Origin: Bifidobacterium sp. ESL0800
Lineage (GTDB): Bacteria > Actinomycetota > Actinomycetes > Actinomycetales > Bifidobacteriaceae
DNA: 64,000 nt
Direction of reading: 5' to 3'
NCBI RefSeq assembly: GCF_029395355.1
Contig: NZ_CP113913.1
Location: 1,922,001-1,986,000, forward strand
Shown: positions 25,206 to 35,300 of the stretch, piece after piece
Position numbering within the stretch: the stretch's first letter is position 1
Layout: each line of letters begins with the position of its first letter
Translations under genes and position numbers: made by a program
The notes under the pieces: generated by a model
What the model saw: only the letters and a program-made list of their open reading frames with translations
What the model was told of the DNA's origin: nothing
Database searches by the model: none

Positions 25206-25317
25206 GATGCGAGGAAAATCAAGAAAATGGCGTAAAAAGGCTGATTTTCATCGCATGTTCGATTGAGCATGCGAGCAAACTCAGTAAATTCGGCTCATTA
25301 TGCTGATTTTCATCGCA
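25206..25317. repeat. Two tandem imperfect palindromes (family C)
   Basis: Copy 1 at 25206-25257: arms GATGCGAGGAAAATCA and TGATTTTCATCGCATG. Copy 2 at 25268-25317: arms CATGCGAGCAAACTCAG and CTGATTTTCATCGCAG. Copies start 62 bases apart. The right arm of copy 1 also pairs with the left arm of copy 2 across TTCGATTGAG, so an alternative hairpin is possible. Located between tRNA-Leu and the end of the nitroreductase-like gene. Confidence 0.8.
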
Positions 25318-25387
25318 GCGGCTGAAGGGTGTGGTGTACAAGTGACGTGAGCGACTGCGTTCAAAAGCAGCTCTGGACGAGTCAGTT

Positions 25388-26437
25388 TCAGGCCCATGCG
25401 AAATTGCTGGTACCGGCGCCGATTTCGAAGTTGCGTTTGGCGCAGCCCAAGCCGACGTGGGCGAAGAGGCCGGGGGTGACGCATGCGCTGACGGTGGGTA
25501 GCGACTCGCCTTCTGTGGTTTCAAAATCGTTTGGCGCAGTCAAGGTTGTACGGCTGATATCGGTGTGGTGGGTGGCGTCTGGGATAACGCTGATTTGGCA
25601 GCCCTCGGCGGCGGATCGTGTCGGCTGTCGGCTGGCCGGGTCGGGGACTGTCGCTGGATTGGTCCATGTGTCTTCAAGCGTGAAATGGAAGGGCTGCTGG
25701 CTCAGTGAGGTCGGCGCGAGTGAGGCTGCCGCGATGCCGCGCTGGAACCATGCGGGCGCATCGGCGAGCGTCGGTGCCTCGCCGTTTTTGCCGAGACTGG
25801 AAGGCAGTGAGCACAGTGAATCCAGCGGTTTGCTGTGGTGCTTGGCGCCGGGGCGTGCCGCGTGGCCGAACGCAAGGATCCACACCATGCGCTCGCCAGG
25901 TTCCAGCTGCCACCAGCCTGTTGTAGCGTCATCGAGCACGGCCCATGAGCAATCCAGCCCAAGCCCAACCAACGTGAGCGCAAGCTGTTCGCCGTAATAC
26001 CCGACCTTTTCCTCGGTTTCGGCTTCATCGGCAGGAACCGGGTCGCTAGGTTGCGTGGCTGAGTTTTGAGCGTGGTTCGACTGCGGTACCGAGTCGTTCG
26101 CTCGCACGCCTGCGGTCGCGGCAAAGGTCGATTTGGTGACGTTTGTGGTGAGATTTTCCTGTGCCGCCGAGGCTTTCTTCTTCGGATGCAAATCGTAGGG
26201 AACGTCGATTTTCGCGACCAGAGCGATGGCGTTGTGAACTCCGGCGAACCGTCCGTAATGGGTTTTGTAACCGCAAAACGCGTCGTCAAGCCCGGCGGCC
26301 ATCTGAAAATGCAGGCCGGAAGCGGCGTTGCAGCGCTTGACTTCGACGGCGATGGTATCGAGCAGATCCTTGCTTACCGGTTCGTTGGTATACATACGTA
26401 CGGAATGGCGCTCCGTCATCGCCTCGTTCAGATCCAT
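25388..26437 (-). CDS. Nitroreductase-like protein (TM1586-type)
   Basis: 349 residues from the ATG giving MDLNEAMTERHSVRMYTNEP, which has AGAGGGG just upstream. An in-frame start at 26476 would add 13 residues. The N-terminus is the usual nitroreductase flavin-binding opening (RHSVRMYTNEPVS). KVGYYGEQLALTLVGLGLDCSWAVL and GERMVWILAFGHAA fit the long TM1586-type family, which folds two nitroreductase halves. A polar insert (roughly residues 115-160) interrupts the conserved part, and the last third (AAASLAPTSLSQQPFHFTL; then a Thr/Pro-rich stretch) is variable. FMN binding is likely. Substrate unknown. Confidence 0.78.
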   Translation of the reverse strand: MDLNEAMTERHSVRMYTNEPVSKDLLDTIAVEVKRCNAASGLHFQMAAGLDDAFCGYKTHYGRFAGVHNAIALVAKIDVPYDLHPKKKASAAQENLTTNVTKSTFAATAGVRANDSVPQSNHAQNSATQPSDPVPADEAETEEKVGYYGEQLALTLVGLGLDCSWAVLDDATTGWWQLEPGERMVWILAFGHAARPGAKHHSKPLDSLCSLPSSLGKNGEAPTLADAPAWFQRGIAAASLAPTSLSQQPFHFTLEDTWTNPATVPDPASRQPTRSAAEGCQISVIPDATHHTDISRTTLTAPNDFETTEGESLPTVSACVTPGLFAHVGLGCAKRNFEIGAGTSNFAWA

Positions 26438-26620
26438 TTTGCCCCTCTGCCTGTCGTCGGTGAACGTTTCCATCATACCGATTGACTTGGTATGCTGCGG
26501 CTTAGCGAGTTCGGTGCGTCGTAGAAAGTGACGAATGACACATTTTGCAGCAGTTCGGAGCCGTCGTAGCGGGCAGGGCATGGAACTTTGTCGTTCAAAC
26601 TGTACGGATGGATGCGGCTG

Positions 26621-27027
26621 GTGCTGGAAAACTGCACATAAGTGGAGCTCAAAGTCCGTTTCCCGGCAGCAAGCAAGTTGCTACGCAGACTTATGCGTCT
26701 GAACGGGCTGGTAATGATGCCGGCAGTCCGTTCAAGCGCGTTGGCAATGAGGATGACAACGTACTGCTGGTAAACGGATTATTAGCAGATGCTAGAGTCC
26801 GCTTACCAGCAGTAGGAGGGTAATTTTGACGATAGTGCTGGTAAACGGTAGATAAGGGAGATCTAAAGTCCGTTTCCCCGCAGGTAAGTGTCGGCCGGGC
26901 AGATTGGTGCTGGTAAACGGACTTTTGGCGGCCATTAGAGTCCGTTTACCAGCACTAAGTATTGTTTTAGGCAGATTGGTGCGGGGAAACGGGCTTTTAC
27001 CGGTGATTAGAGTCCGTTTGCCCGCAC
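26621..27027. repeat. Tandem array of at least five imperfect palindromes (family B)
   Basis: Clear copies: 26621-26670, 26761-26814, 26835-26884, 26907-26955 and 26979-27027. The last four are spaced 72-74 bases apart. The copy at 26907 has arms GTGCTGGTAAACGGACT and AGTCCGTTTACCAGCAC with no mismatch. The copy at 26979 has changed arms GTGCGGGGAAACGG and CCGTTTGCCCGCAC that still pair at nearly every position. A degenerate copy may lie at 26671-26760. It lies between the nitroreductase-like gene and tgt. Confidence 0.88.
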
Positions 27028-27087
27028 CAGAATTACGGTGGAGAAAGTTGAGGAATAAAGGAAGCAAGAGCTGCCGGAGCGCTATGC

Positions 27088-28587
27088 TCACCCCTTGGAA
27101 CCGTGGGCGTAGTAGCGGGCGAGAGTCTCGTCGCGGAAGTCCTCGAAGTAGCCGCCGTCGATGGAGGCGCGGATGTCGTCCAGCAGGCGGATGAAGAAGC
27201 GCTCGTTGTGGATGGTCGCGAGCGTCGCGCCGTTGATCTCGTGGGAGCGCAGCAGGTGGTCGACGTAGGCGCGCGAGTAGTGCGTGCACGTATAGCAGTC
27301 ACAGCCCTCCTCGAGCGGCCCGAAGTCGCGTTTGTTGGCGGCGCGCTTGATGTTGTAGCGGCCGTCGCGCGTGTAGATGGCGCCGTTGCGGGCGCAGCGG
27401 GCGGGGGCCACGCAGTCGAAGGTGTCGCCGCCGTTCTCCACGCACGCGAAGATGTCGTCCACCGCGGCGATGCCCAGCACGTGCCGGGGCCGCGATTCCG
27501 GCATCTCGTCGCAGATCCACGCGCAGGTGTTGCCGATGACGCGCTTCTCGATCGCGCCGCCGATGCCCACGCCGTCGAAGTCGAGCGAGGCGATCTCGGA
27601 GGCCGCGCGCCGTCGCAGATCCTCATAGTTCGCGCCCTGCACGACTCCGTAAAGCGCTTGGTACGGCTTGCCGACCCGCGCCTGCGTAAGCCGTTGGTGT
27701 TCGGCCACGCAACGCTTCGCCCAGCGGAACGTGCGCTCGATGGAGCGTTCCTGATAGCTGCGCGTGTTCATCAGCGTCGTGAGCTCGTCGAAGGCGAACA
27801 TGATGTCGGCGCCGATCTTGTGCTGAATGCCCATCGAGATCTCGGCGCTGAACCGATGGCGAGACCCGTTGAGCGGCGACTTGAAGGTCACCCCGTCCTC
27901 GTCGACGAAGGCCTTGCGCTCGCGGCCGGGGGCGATCACGTCGTCGGACTTCATGCCGGTGACGTCCATCGCCAGCGTCTTCTTGAACCCGGCGCCCAGC
28001 GAGAGTACTTGGAAGCCGCCGGAATCGGTGAAGGTCGGCCCGTCCCAGTTCTCGAAGCGCGCCAACCCGCCAGCCTCGTCAAGCACATCCTCGCCGGGGC
28101 GCTCGAAAAGGTGGAAGGCGTTGGAAAGCAGGCATTGCGCACCGAGCGATTTCATGGTCTCCGGCAGCACGCCTTTCATCGCGGCCTGCGTGGCCACCGG
28201 CACGAAAGCGGGGGTGCGAATATCCCCGTGCGGGGTGTGGATCACACCGGTGCGGCCATAGCGCGCCCCGCCGCGCCCCAGTCCGTCAGCTGAATCCGAA
28301 AGCCGGGTCTTTTGCTCGAAGTAGAACTTGCTGCGGTCGCCGGGTTTGCCGGGCGTCGCTCCCAAAGGTCGTTCCAGAAGTCCGGAAGCGCTCGCGGCCA
28401 GCTGCGAAACCTCGGCGTGCGAACGGACCTGTGCGTATGAGGTGGCAACGGATGCAGGGTTGGGGTTAAAACCGTTTGCCGCCTCATGGGATTTTCCGGA
28501 AGATGAGGTCGTTTGCGCAGGTTGGGTCTCTTTGGTCTGGTCGCCGAGAGTTTCCACCCGTTCAGAAGATTCATTGAGATTGGTCAT
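27088..28587 (-). CDS. tgt: Queuine tRNA-ribosyltransferase
   Basis: 499 residues. After a ~90-residue polar N-terminal extension (MTNLNESSERVETLGDQTK) the classic Tgt core begins (GRTGVIHTPHGDIRTPAFVP). The catalytic region TFTDSGGFQVLSLG holds the base-recognising aspartate. FAFDELTTLMNTRSYQERS, GGAIEKRVIGNTCAW and the zinc site CDCYTCTHYSRAY (with the later His) follow. The enzyme replaces guanine-34 in tRNAs for Asp, Asn, His and Tyr with queuine or its precursor. Bacteria without queuosine synthesis salvage the base. I see no queC/D/E/F genes nearby. The extension is longer than usual (typical length about 370-430). Confidence 0.95.
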   Translation of the reverse strand: MTNLNESSERVETLGDQTKETQPAQTTSSSGKSHEAANGFNPNPASVATSYAQVRSHAEVSQLAASASGLLERPLGATPGKPGDRSKFYFEQKTRLSDSADGLGRGGARYGRTGVIHTPHGDIRTPAFVPVATQAAMKGVLPETMKSLGAQCLLSNAFHLFERPGEDVLDEAGGLARFENWDGPTFTDSGGFQVLSLGAGFKKTLAMDVTGMKSDDVIAPGRERKAFVDEDGVTFKSPLNGSRHRFSAEISMGIQHKIGADIMFAFDELTTLMNTRSYQERSIERTFRWAKRCVAEHQRLTQARVGKPYQALYGVVQGANYEDLRRRAASEIASLDFDGVGIGGAIEKRVIGNTCAWICDEMPESRPRHVLGIAAVDDIFACVENGGDTFDCVAPARCARNGAIYTRDGRYNIKRAANKRDFGPLEEGCDCYTCTHYSRAYVDHLLRSHEINGATLATIHNERFFIRLLDDIRASIDGGYFEDFRDETLARYYAHGSKG

Positions 28588-29198
28588 AGCACAATCTTAT
28601 GTTCAACCATGGCACGAACGCATTTTGGAGAAATGTCCACTGTAAAAAATATAGACAATCAAAAGAGAATGGTCGAATATCACAAAGTTCGAAAATGTGC
28701 TCATTTTCCTCCTTGTATTTAGCTGTAAGATTAAAAAATAGGCTTTTCGTGCGCTTTTTGGCAAATGTTCTCGCGTTCTGAATGACGGCAAAATCGCAGC
28801 AAACGATGTTACGAAACGTTCGAATTGTCTGACAAATGGCGGTTTCCGGGATGTCGATTCATTGACGAAGGACGATAAAATCCGTTGAAATTCGGTAGTT
28901 TGAAGGAATAGTTTGCCTTACAACATGTTAATTTCGGGTAGAATATAAGTAGTGTGATTTAGGACACACAAAAGGTTATTAACTGTCTATTTTCTGCAGC
29001 CAAAGCCATCGATGCACCTTGCAAAAGGTGTATGTGCCGTGCGGTGTCGTGTTTGTAATACGTACGACGAAGGTGGGAGGTTGTAAAAATGGCCGTTACG
29101 TTGGCGCAGTTGGTTGCTGCCAGCTTGAGACGTTCTCGGTTGGAAGACACGTTGCCTGTCGGACCGCCTGGCCCGGTAGGTGGAAGGAGAAAGTACAT
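28588..29198. other. AT-rich promoter region between tgt and pilus locus 1
   Basis: 611 bases without a supported gene. It contains the divergent promoters of tgt and of the pilin operon. TAGAAT at 28939-28944, within GGGTAGAATATAAG, is a candidate -10 box for the pilin gene, giving a leader of about 250 bases. The leader has the strong site AAGGAGAAAG before the pilin ATG. Apart from AT richness (28600-28950), I see no repeat or hairpin of note. Confidence 0.4.
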
Positions 29199-31091
29199 AT
29201 GAAAGTTGGGACTTCATTACGCAAGACACTGGGGGTGGCGATATCCGCTGCCACCTTGCTTGCCTTGATTCCGCTTGGGGCCGTAAGCGCGAATGCAGCC
29301 GACGAAGATGTGCCGGATGCCGCGCATATGGCGCTTTCGGCGGGGAACGACGCTACGTTGACGGTGAACGCGCCGAAGGCGAGTTACGTTGCCGGACGTT
29401 CCTTCTCCGCTCTGCGTATCGGCACCTACGATATGGCCGCCAAGGCCACTGATACCGCCCATAGCGGTCAGCTTGCCGGCCTGAGCGTCGGTACTGTGAA
29501 CGATTCGGATATCAACAGCGCCGCGACCGCCGCGTATACGAAAGTTACGACGAAGGACTTGGCTAAGGAATATGCGGGCAATCCTGTCGGCCAGATCGCC
29601 GCCACCATGCTCGGCTATTCGGCCGCCGATACCCTCATTACCAATGGTGACACCACCTCGGCCGCCGCCCCGTACACCGGCAAGCTGCGCGACGTTGCCC
29701 AAGAGCTCGCAGGCAATAGCGGCTCGTTGAAGGCCAAGTTCGCGAGCAGCCCGTACACGGGAACCGTGACCGACAAAAAGGTGACGTTCAGCGGCCTTCC
29801 GCAAGGCTTGTACATCATCAGGGACATGTCCACTTCGATCCCGGCAAACTCTCAGGTTTCGGCTCCGATGATTGTCGGCACCGCTGTCTTTGAAAACGGC
29901 AACACGTCTGGGTATACCAAGTTCGCCAACGGCGACGGCACGGAGCTGGGTGTGGTCAATGTCAAGGACGATGAGGTGACCATCGGCAAGACGGCCGACC
30001 AGACCTCGATCCCCAATGGTTCTTGGGGCAAGTTCCATGTGACCACCACCGTGCCGGTGACCGGCGGGTTCAAGCATTACGTCTTCAAGGTCACTGATAC
30101 CCCGAGCAAGGGCTTCACGCTTCCGAATCCCGATACGTCTGATGAGGCGGATAAGGCGAACTACGATGCGCACAAGCTCAAGGTGTATGTCAAGGAGAAG
30201 GCCGATGACCCGCTCTCCGACACCAACCTGCTGAACAACGGCACGAACGACAATACGTATTACACTGCTACGCTCACGCAGGGGGCTCCTGGCAGCTCCA
30301 GCAGCATCGTCGTCAACTTCGGCGACAATCTGCTCAACCACCCCGATGTGTACAAGCCCGGTTACACGATTGAGATCACGTATTCGCTCAAGAAGAACAC
30401 CGATGCGAACAACCCGACCAACAGTGTCGGTCTGAACCACTCCACCGTAGACACCTGCTCGACGGCCGATGCCGGCGACTGCACGACTGCGGATGTGGAC
30501 GGTCCTACCATCACCACGCACACCTATGGCTTCAAGCTCAAGAACGTGCTTCGTGACAAGACCACCGCGCTGAAGGGTGCCGTCTTCACCATCGCTCCGA
30601 AGGACACCCCCGATCAGCCGATCGAGTTCTTCGATGCGGGCAATGGCAAGTACACCACCGAGGCCGTTGCGGGCCAAACCGCTAAGAGTGGAATCACCGT
30701 GACCAGCGATGACGGCACCTTGGCTGTCGATGGCTTGGCCGAAGGCACCTACGACGTCAAGCAGACCGGCGCCGCCTCCAGCCCGCAGAAGCTCCGCGAT
30801 GTCATGCTGCCGCACTTCCGGGTAACGTTGACCCCGACTACGACCGACACGTCGAAGAACACGGTCACGATCAGCGTCACGCAGGATATTTGGCATCTGG
30901 TGGAGAAGTCCGTCGACAAGAGCAGCGATGTCGTGGTCACCAACGTGCCGTCGGTCATCAACCTGCCGCTTACCGGTGGCGCGGGCATTGTGCTCGCGGT
31001 GATTGTCGTCGCGGTGCTCGCTCTGCTCTTCGTGGGTTCTGAAGTGCTCAAGCGCCGTCACGATCAGACCACCGCTCGCAGGAAGGCCTGA
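29199..31091 (+). CDS. Major pilin-like LPLTG surface protein (pilus locus 1)
   Basis: 630 residues, ATG after AAGGAGAAAG. A signal peptide spans about 1-31 (LRKTLGVAISAATLLALIPLGAVSANA). A D2-type isopeptide-forming region follows (KTADQTSIPNGSWGKFHV to GYTIEITYSLKKN), then a further Ig-like domain (LKGAVFTIAPKD...EGTYDVKQ). The C-terminus is a complete sorting signal: LPLTGG, hydrophobic segment, positive tail (KRRHDQTTARRKA). This fits a backbone pilin that the class C sortase would polymerise into a pilus. The polymerising lysine is probably in KLKVYVKEK, but that is a guess. It is the first gene of a locus with a sortase and a large adhesin. Confidence 0.88.
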   Translation: MKVGTSLRKTLGVAISAATLLALIPLGAVSANAADEDVPDAAHMALSAGNDATLTVNAPKASYVAGRSFSALRIGTYDMAAKATDTAHSGQLAGLSVGTVNDSDINSAATAAYTKVTTKDLAKEYAGNPVGQIAATMLGYSAADTLITNGDTTSAAAPYTGKLRDVAQELAGNSGSLKAKFASSPYTGTVTDKKVTFSGLPQGLYIIRDMSTSIPANSQVSAPMIVGTAVFENGNTSGYTKFANGDGTELGVVNVKDDEVTIGKTADQTSIPNGSWGKFHVTTTVPVTGGFKHYVFKVTDTPSKGFTLPNPDTSDEADKANYDAHKLKVYVKEKADDPLSDTNLLNNGTNDNTYYTATLTQGAPGSSSSIVVNFGDNLLNHPDVYKPGYTIEITYSLKKNTDANNPTNSVGLNHSTVDTCSTADAGDCTTADVDGPTITTHTYGFKLKNVLRDKTTALKGAVFTIAPKDTPDQPIEFFDAGNGKYTTEAVAGQTAKSGITVTSDDGTLAVDGLAEGTYDVKQTGAASSPQKLRDVMLPHFRVTLTPTTTDTSKNTVTISVTQDIWHLVEKSVDKSSDVVVTNVPSVINLPLTGGAGIVLAVIVVAVLALLFVGSEVLKRRHDQTTARRKA

Positions 31092-31107
31092 ACGCTATAG
31101 GTCTTAT

Positions 31108-31141
31108 CGCCGGGAGAGATTGGGTTTGGTCTCTTCCGGCG
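31108..31141 (+). other. Stable hairpin between pilin and sortase genes
   Basis: CGCCGGGAGAGA pairs with TCTCTTCCGGCG through a 12-bp stem (one G-U) around a 10-base loop, 16 bases after the pilin stop. No U-run follows. It may be an mRNA-stabilising or attenuating hairpin that lowers sortase expression relative to pilin rather than a true terminator. Confidence 0.6.
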
Positions 31142-31216
31142 GTGAGGCCTCCTCGAATTTTCGGTACGGGTTACGTGCCGACAATCCCCAATAATTGAAA
31201 CGCGCAGGAGTTGGAT

Positions 31217-32260
31217 ATGGCGAAAAGGACTGCGGTGACTACGAATGTAGTCGACGTGGACGTGGATTTCGATTCCCTTTTCGCCAACCACCACACGGTT
31301 GCCAAGCGCGATTGGTCCGGCATTGCCATACATGTCATGCACAATCTGCTGGCGCTGCTGCTTGCGGTGGCGGTGCTGTGGGTCCCCGTCATGCAGGCTT
31401 ACAACGCGCAACGGGAGCAAGCGGCGGTGGACGGCATCAGCGGCACGGTCAACAACTGGCCGCCGGAGAGGATTCGCAGCGAGACTTTGGCTGCGCGTCA
31501 ATACAACGTGGCCATCGCGCAATCGGGGCAATCGGATATGGGCGAGTTCCAGGATCCGTTCTCCGGCGACGGTGACAACGATGAGGACCAAAGCAAGGAC
31601 GACGGAATCGAAGACGAATTGGTTCCGCCGATTCTGCGTAACGGAACCTATCGGCGTTTGTTGAATGTACAGGATGGGGCCATGGGCGTTGTGGAGATAC
31701 CGAGGATTTCGGTGAAGTTGCCTATCTTCCATGGCACGTCGGACGAGGTGCTGGCCAAAGGAGTCGGCCATCTTCGCGGTACGAGCCTTCCGGTCGGCGG
31801 CAAGTCCACGAATGCCGTGCTGAGCGGGCACAGGGGGCTTCCTACCGCGTTGCTGTTCACCAGGCTGGACCGGTTGCGCAAGGGAAACGTCTTCTTCGTC
31901 AGCGTCCTGCAGCAGCGGATGGCGTACAAAATCGTCGCGATCCACATCATCGACCCGAGCGACACTCATCTCTACAAGGTGGTGCCTGGCAAGGACTTGG
32001 TGACGTTGATGACGTGCACGCCGTATGGCATCAACACCAGCCGTCTGATTCTCACGGGTCAGCGGACAACGCTTTCCGACGCGAAATCGGACCAGCGTGA
32101 CGGGTTGCTCCAGGCGGTGCTGACCATGGTGGCGGTGCTGCTGGCCGGAGTGGCGGTGCTGAGAGTGAAGTATTACCACCATCGCATTTTCCCGTGGCCT
32201 TGGCACGCGAACGGAATATTCCGGGGTCGCAGCGCAGGCGCCGGGAAGCATACGAATTGA
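31217..32260 (+). CDS. Class C (pilin-polymerising) sortase, pilus locus 1
   Basis: 347 residues from ATG 31217 with GGAG six bases upstream. One N-terminal span (~41-62) precedes the sortase domain. Catalytic residues fit: His205 in VLSGHRG, Cys267 in TLMTCTPYG, Arg276 in NTSRL. A second span (~293-313) follows the domain, as usual in class C enzymes. An acidic loop (DGDNDEDQSKDDGIED, ~116-132) lies before the core, near where class C sortases have their lid. Expected to link pilin subunits from locus 1. It follows the pilin by 125 bases containing a hairpin, and precedes the adhesin by 42. Confidence 0.92.
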   Translation: MAKRTAVTTNVVDVDVDFDSLFANHHTVAKRDWSGIAIHVMHNLLALLLAVAVLWVPVMQAYNAQREQAAVDGISGTVNNWPPERIRSETLAARQYNVAIAQSGQSDMGEFQDPFSGDGDNDEDQSKDDGIEDELVPPILRNGTYRRLLNVQDGAMGVVEIPRISVKLPIFHGTSDEVLAKGVGHLRGTSLPVGGKSTNAVLSGHRGLPTALLFTRLDRLRKGNVFFVSVLQQRMAYKIVAIHIIDPSDTHLYKVVPGKDLVTLMTCTPYGINTSRLILTGQRTTLSDAKSDQRDGLLQAVLTMVAVLLAGVAVLRVKYYHHRIFPWPWHANGIFRGRSAGAGKHTN

Positions 32261-32302
32261 AATCTTTGATGTTTGACTAGGAAACGATTGAGGATGAGTC
32301 AC

Positions 32303-35300
32303 ATGAACAAGTCGAATCAGGCACAACGGTCGCCGCGTAGTCGTCGCCGCCTGTTTGAGGCGATAGGCATTGTGCTTACCATGGCGTTGATGGTCGCCCC
32401 ATTCATGGCGCAGGCGGATAATTCGTCTTCGAACTCGGACGCCGATACCGCCGCGCAGTCGCAGCAGTCTACGCAACTGAACAATGGCTCCTCCAATCCT
32501 CAACTCTCGAACGGGCAGGCTTCCGGCCCTGCCGTGGGTAATCTCAAAACCGATAAATCGACGCCGGACACTTCTTCGGCCGGTCAGCCCGCTCCCGACG
32601 CTTCCACGGCAACCGCTCCGAAGCAGAACGCTCAGGGCGCTCAGGGCACTCAGGGCGACCAAGGCGACGCGTCCTCCCAAGGCAATGCCGACGGCGCCAA
32701 GCAAAACGACGATTCTCAGAACAAAGCGGATACGCAGAGTGCCGATCCGTCGGCAAAGCCGGCGTTGGCCGCCATTCTTGCCGACAACAGCCGCGTCTCG
32801 CCTTCGTACGTGAAGGGTAAAAGCGATAAGTATTATCAGTTGCGGATGGATCTCGTGCTTCAGGTCAAGCACGGCGCGGTCGATCCCAACAAGGTGCCTC
32901 TGGCTACCGCCGACGGAAAGGCCGGCAGGGACGGCGAAGGCGCCTGCGGCTTGCAGCTGTTCCATTCGACAGGCGATAAGGGAGACCAGTACAAGCGTTT
33001 CTCCTATATGAACACGTTGGGTTCGGGCAGCGACTCGAGCACGGCCAAGCAGGTGGCGGCCACCGAGTGGGCCAAGAACACCGCTTCCTTCTTCACCATT
33101 CACAGCGTCAAGACCTCGGACGACGGGAAATTCGATCTGTTGAGCATCTCCATACAGGGCGATGTGACGTATCCCGACAATCCCGCAGGTTCGTCGCAGC
33201 TCGGCGGCCTCAAGTATGACCGCCGGCTTTACGCGGTCGTGGGTTCCGGCAAAATCGATGTCGATGGCATCGGCAGCACCTGCAAATCCGCCGACGGAAC
33301 ATGCGTCGTTCCCGCCGGCAAAGCCAAGACGATATTCGCCGAAAGCGACACGATGACCAATATCGCCGCCGGTCATCCGGTGCAGCTGTACAGCGATGCA
33401 AATTGCGCCGGCTCGGGGACCTGCCCCGGACCCGCTGCCTATACCGGGCAAGGCAACACCGAAGGGCTGTGGAGCAACGGCCATGCCAACTGGGGCATGC
33501 ACGCCGACAACGGCTTCGTCGATCCGAAGGACTCGAACAAGGTGATGACCAATCAGGGCGTCGCCCCGGCGAACTCCTTCTTCGCGACTTGGCAGAACGC
33601 TCAGTACGACGCGAATAATTCGAGCAATTGCGGCAAGACGACCGCGTTCTATTACCAGTGGTTCGGCCTGAAGGACGGCAATTGGCTGCCCGTCACCGCG
33701 CTTACCGACAAGGCGCTGGCCTCCGACGGGCAGGCGGCGTCGGCTCCGGTTTCGGCCACCAACGGCGGCCAGCAGATTCCGGTTTCCGACAGTATTTCCT
33801 ATAACGGCAAGAAAAACAAGGCTTCAGGCCAGACCATTCGCGGCAAGGACCTGACGAGCAAGAACAAGAGCGCGCAGGCCGACGACGGTTCCATCGATTT
33901 CGCCGCAGCCAAGCAGCAGCAAGGGCTCGACGGCTACTTCAAGTTAGTGGCGTGGCCCACCACCACGGATGCCTCCGGCAATCTTGACGGTTGCGTTTCA
34001 ACTGATCCCGAAGGGCCGAACAAGGTCAGCAAACACGACGTTTACAACCCTCTCTACGGCGGCTATGAAAGCGGCGTCTCCGAGGATATGGCCCAGAAGC
34101 ATCAGGATCAGGCCCAATACCTGATGAATCTCGGCTGGACGGTCGACACGGCGTTCGACGGCTACGACTACCACAAACTGGCCGACGTGACGCCGATGGC
34201 ACCGGGCAAGATTTCTGTGCAGGATAATTCGGATGATGTCGTTCCCGCGGACGACCCGGCTCATACTCCTGAACTGGTGAAGATGTTGTCATACAACGAT
34301 AAGGTCCAGGTCGGTGGCGATGAGATGCGTGCTGATTTCATCATGAAGGTGGCGCACGGTGACGTGAATCCCAATTGCGTGGCGACCGGCGCTGTGGACA
34401 GGGACAATAAATGCGGGTTGAAGGTGCACTATCCGTATGGTGGCGAAAGAGGCGACACGGCGGATTACGGCGTGCATTATATGAACACCTTGGATGGCCC
34501 CAACGCCGCCAGCAATAATGATAGAGCCAGGGCCTACGGCGCCGAGCAGTGGGCCAAAGACATCGGTGCCGGTGGGTTCTACTTCACCATCCGGGACGTC
34601 CAGACGAGCGGGCTCTGCGATTACCTGACTATTTCCCTGGAAGGCGACGCGAATTATTACCACGGCTACAGCAAGAAGGCGGGAGGCACCGAGGAGGCTC
34701 TGACCATCACAGCCCAAGTGAAGAACAAGGCCACGGGCCGGTGGGGTCCCGAGGTTAATTTGACGCCGGACTACAAGATTCATCTTTACAGCGACAACGG
34801 CTCGGGTTCCTTGACGAGTTCTGCGCAGGCCGATGGTCCTGTTGCGTTCGTCGGCTACGACGAGACGCATCCGAAGCTGTGGAGCGTCGGCGAGGCGAAC
34901 TGGGGTCTCATTGTAGACAACGGCTTCTGGACGCAAAACACGGCGAAAGAGGTCGCTCCTCCGAATTCGTTCATCCTGCGGTGGCTTAATCGAGATCTGG
35001 GCTCCGCCAGGAATGGGGTGTGCAGCAAGGTCGACAAGTATTATTACCAGTGGTTCGGCTTGGTCAATGGTCGGTATTGGATGCCGGTGGATTCGTTGAC
35101 GCCCAAGGCAGAAAAAGGTTCGGAAGGCGCGATTGACACGAACACGCCAACCGACATTATGGTGAATACGAAAGGGGATAATAAATCAAGGAATTCAGTG
35201 GGAGGCCTGATGCCCAAACAGGCGGATTCCAGGGTCCAGAATGCTGACGGTTCTGTCGATTTCGCCAAAGTCAGGGAGTTGAATCCCGCCTTCGACGGTT

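Noticed and set aside
26621..27027. Possible CRISPR array with 72-base period
   Set aside because: The repeats are long palindromes with sequence drift, the stretches between are similar to one another, and no cas genes are present.
31064..33502. 812-codon open frame opposite the sortase and adhesin of locus 1
   Set aside because: It crosses two real genes and their spacer on the other strand, and shows no coherent protein pattern.
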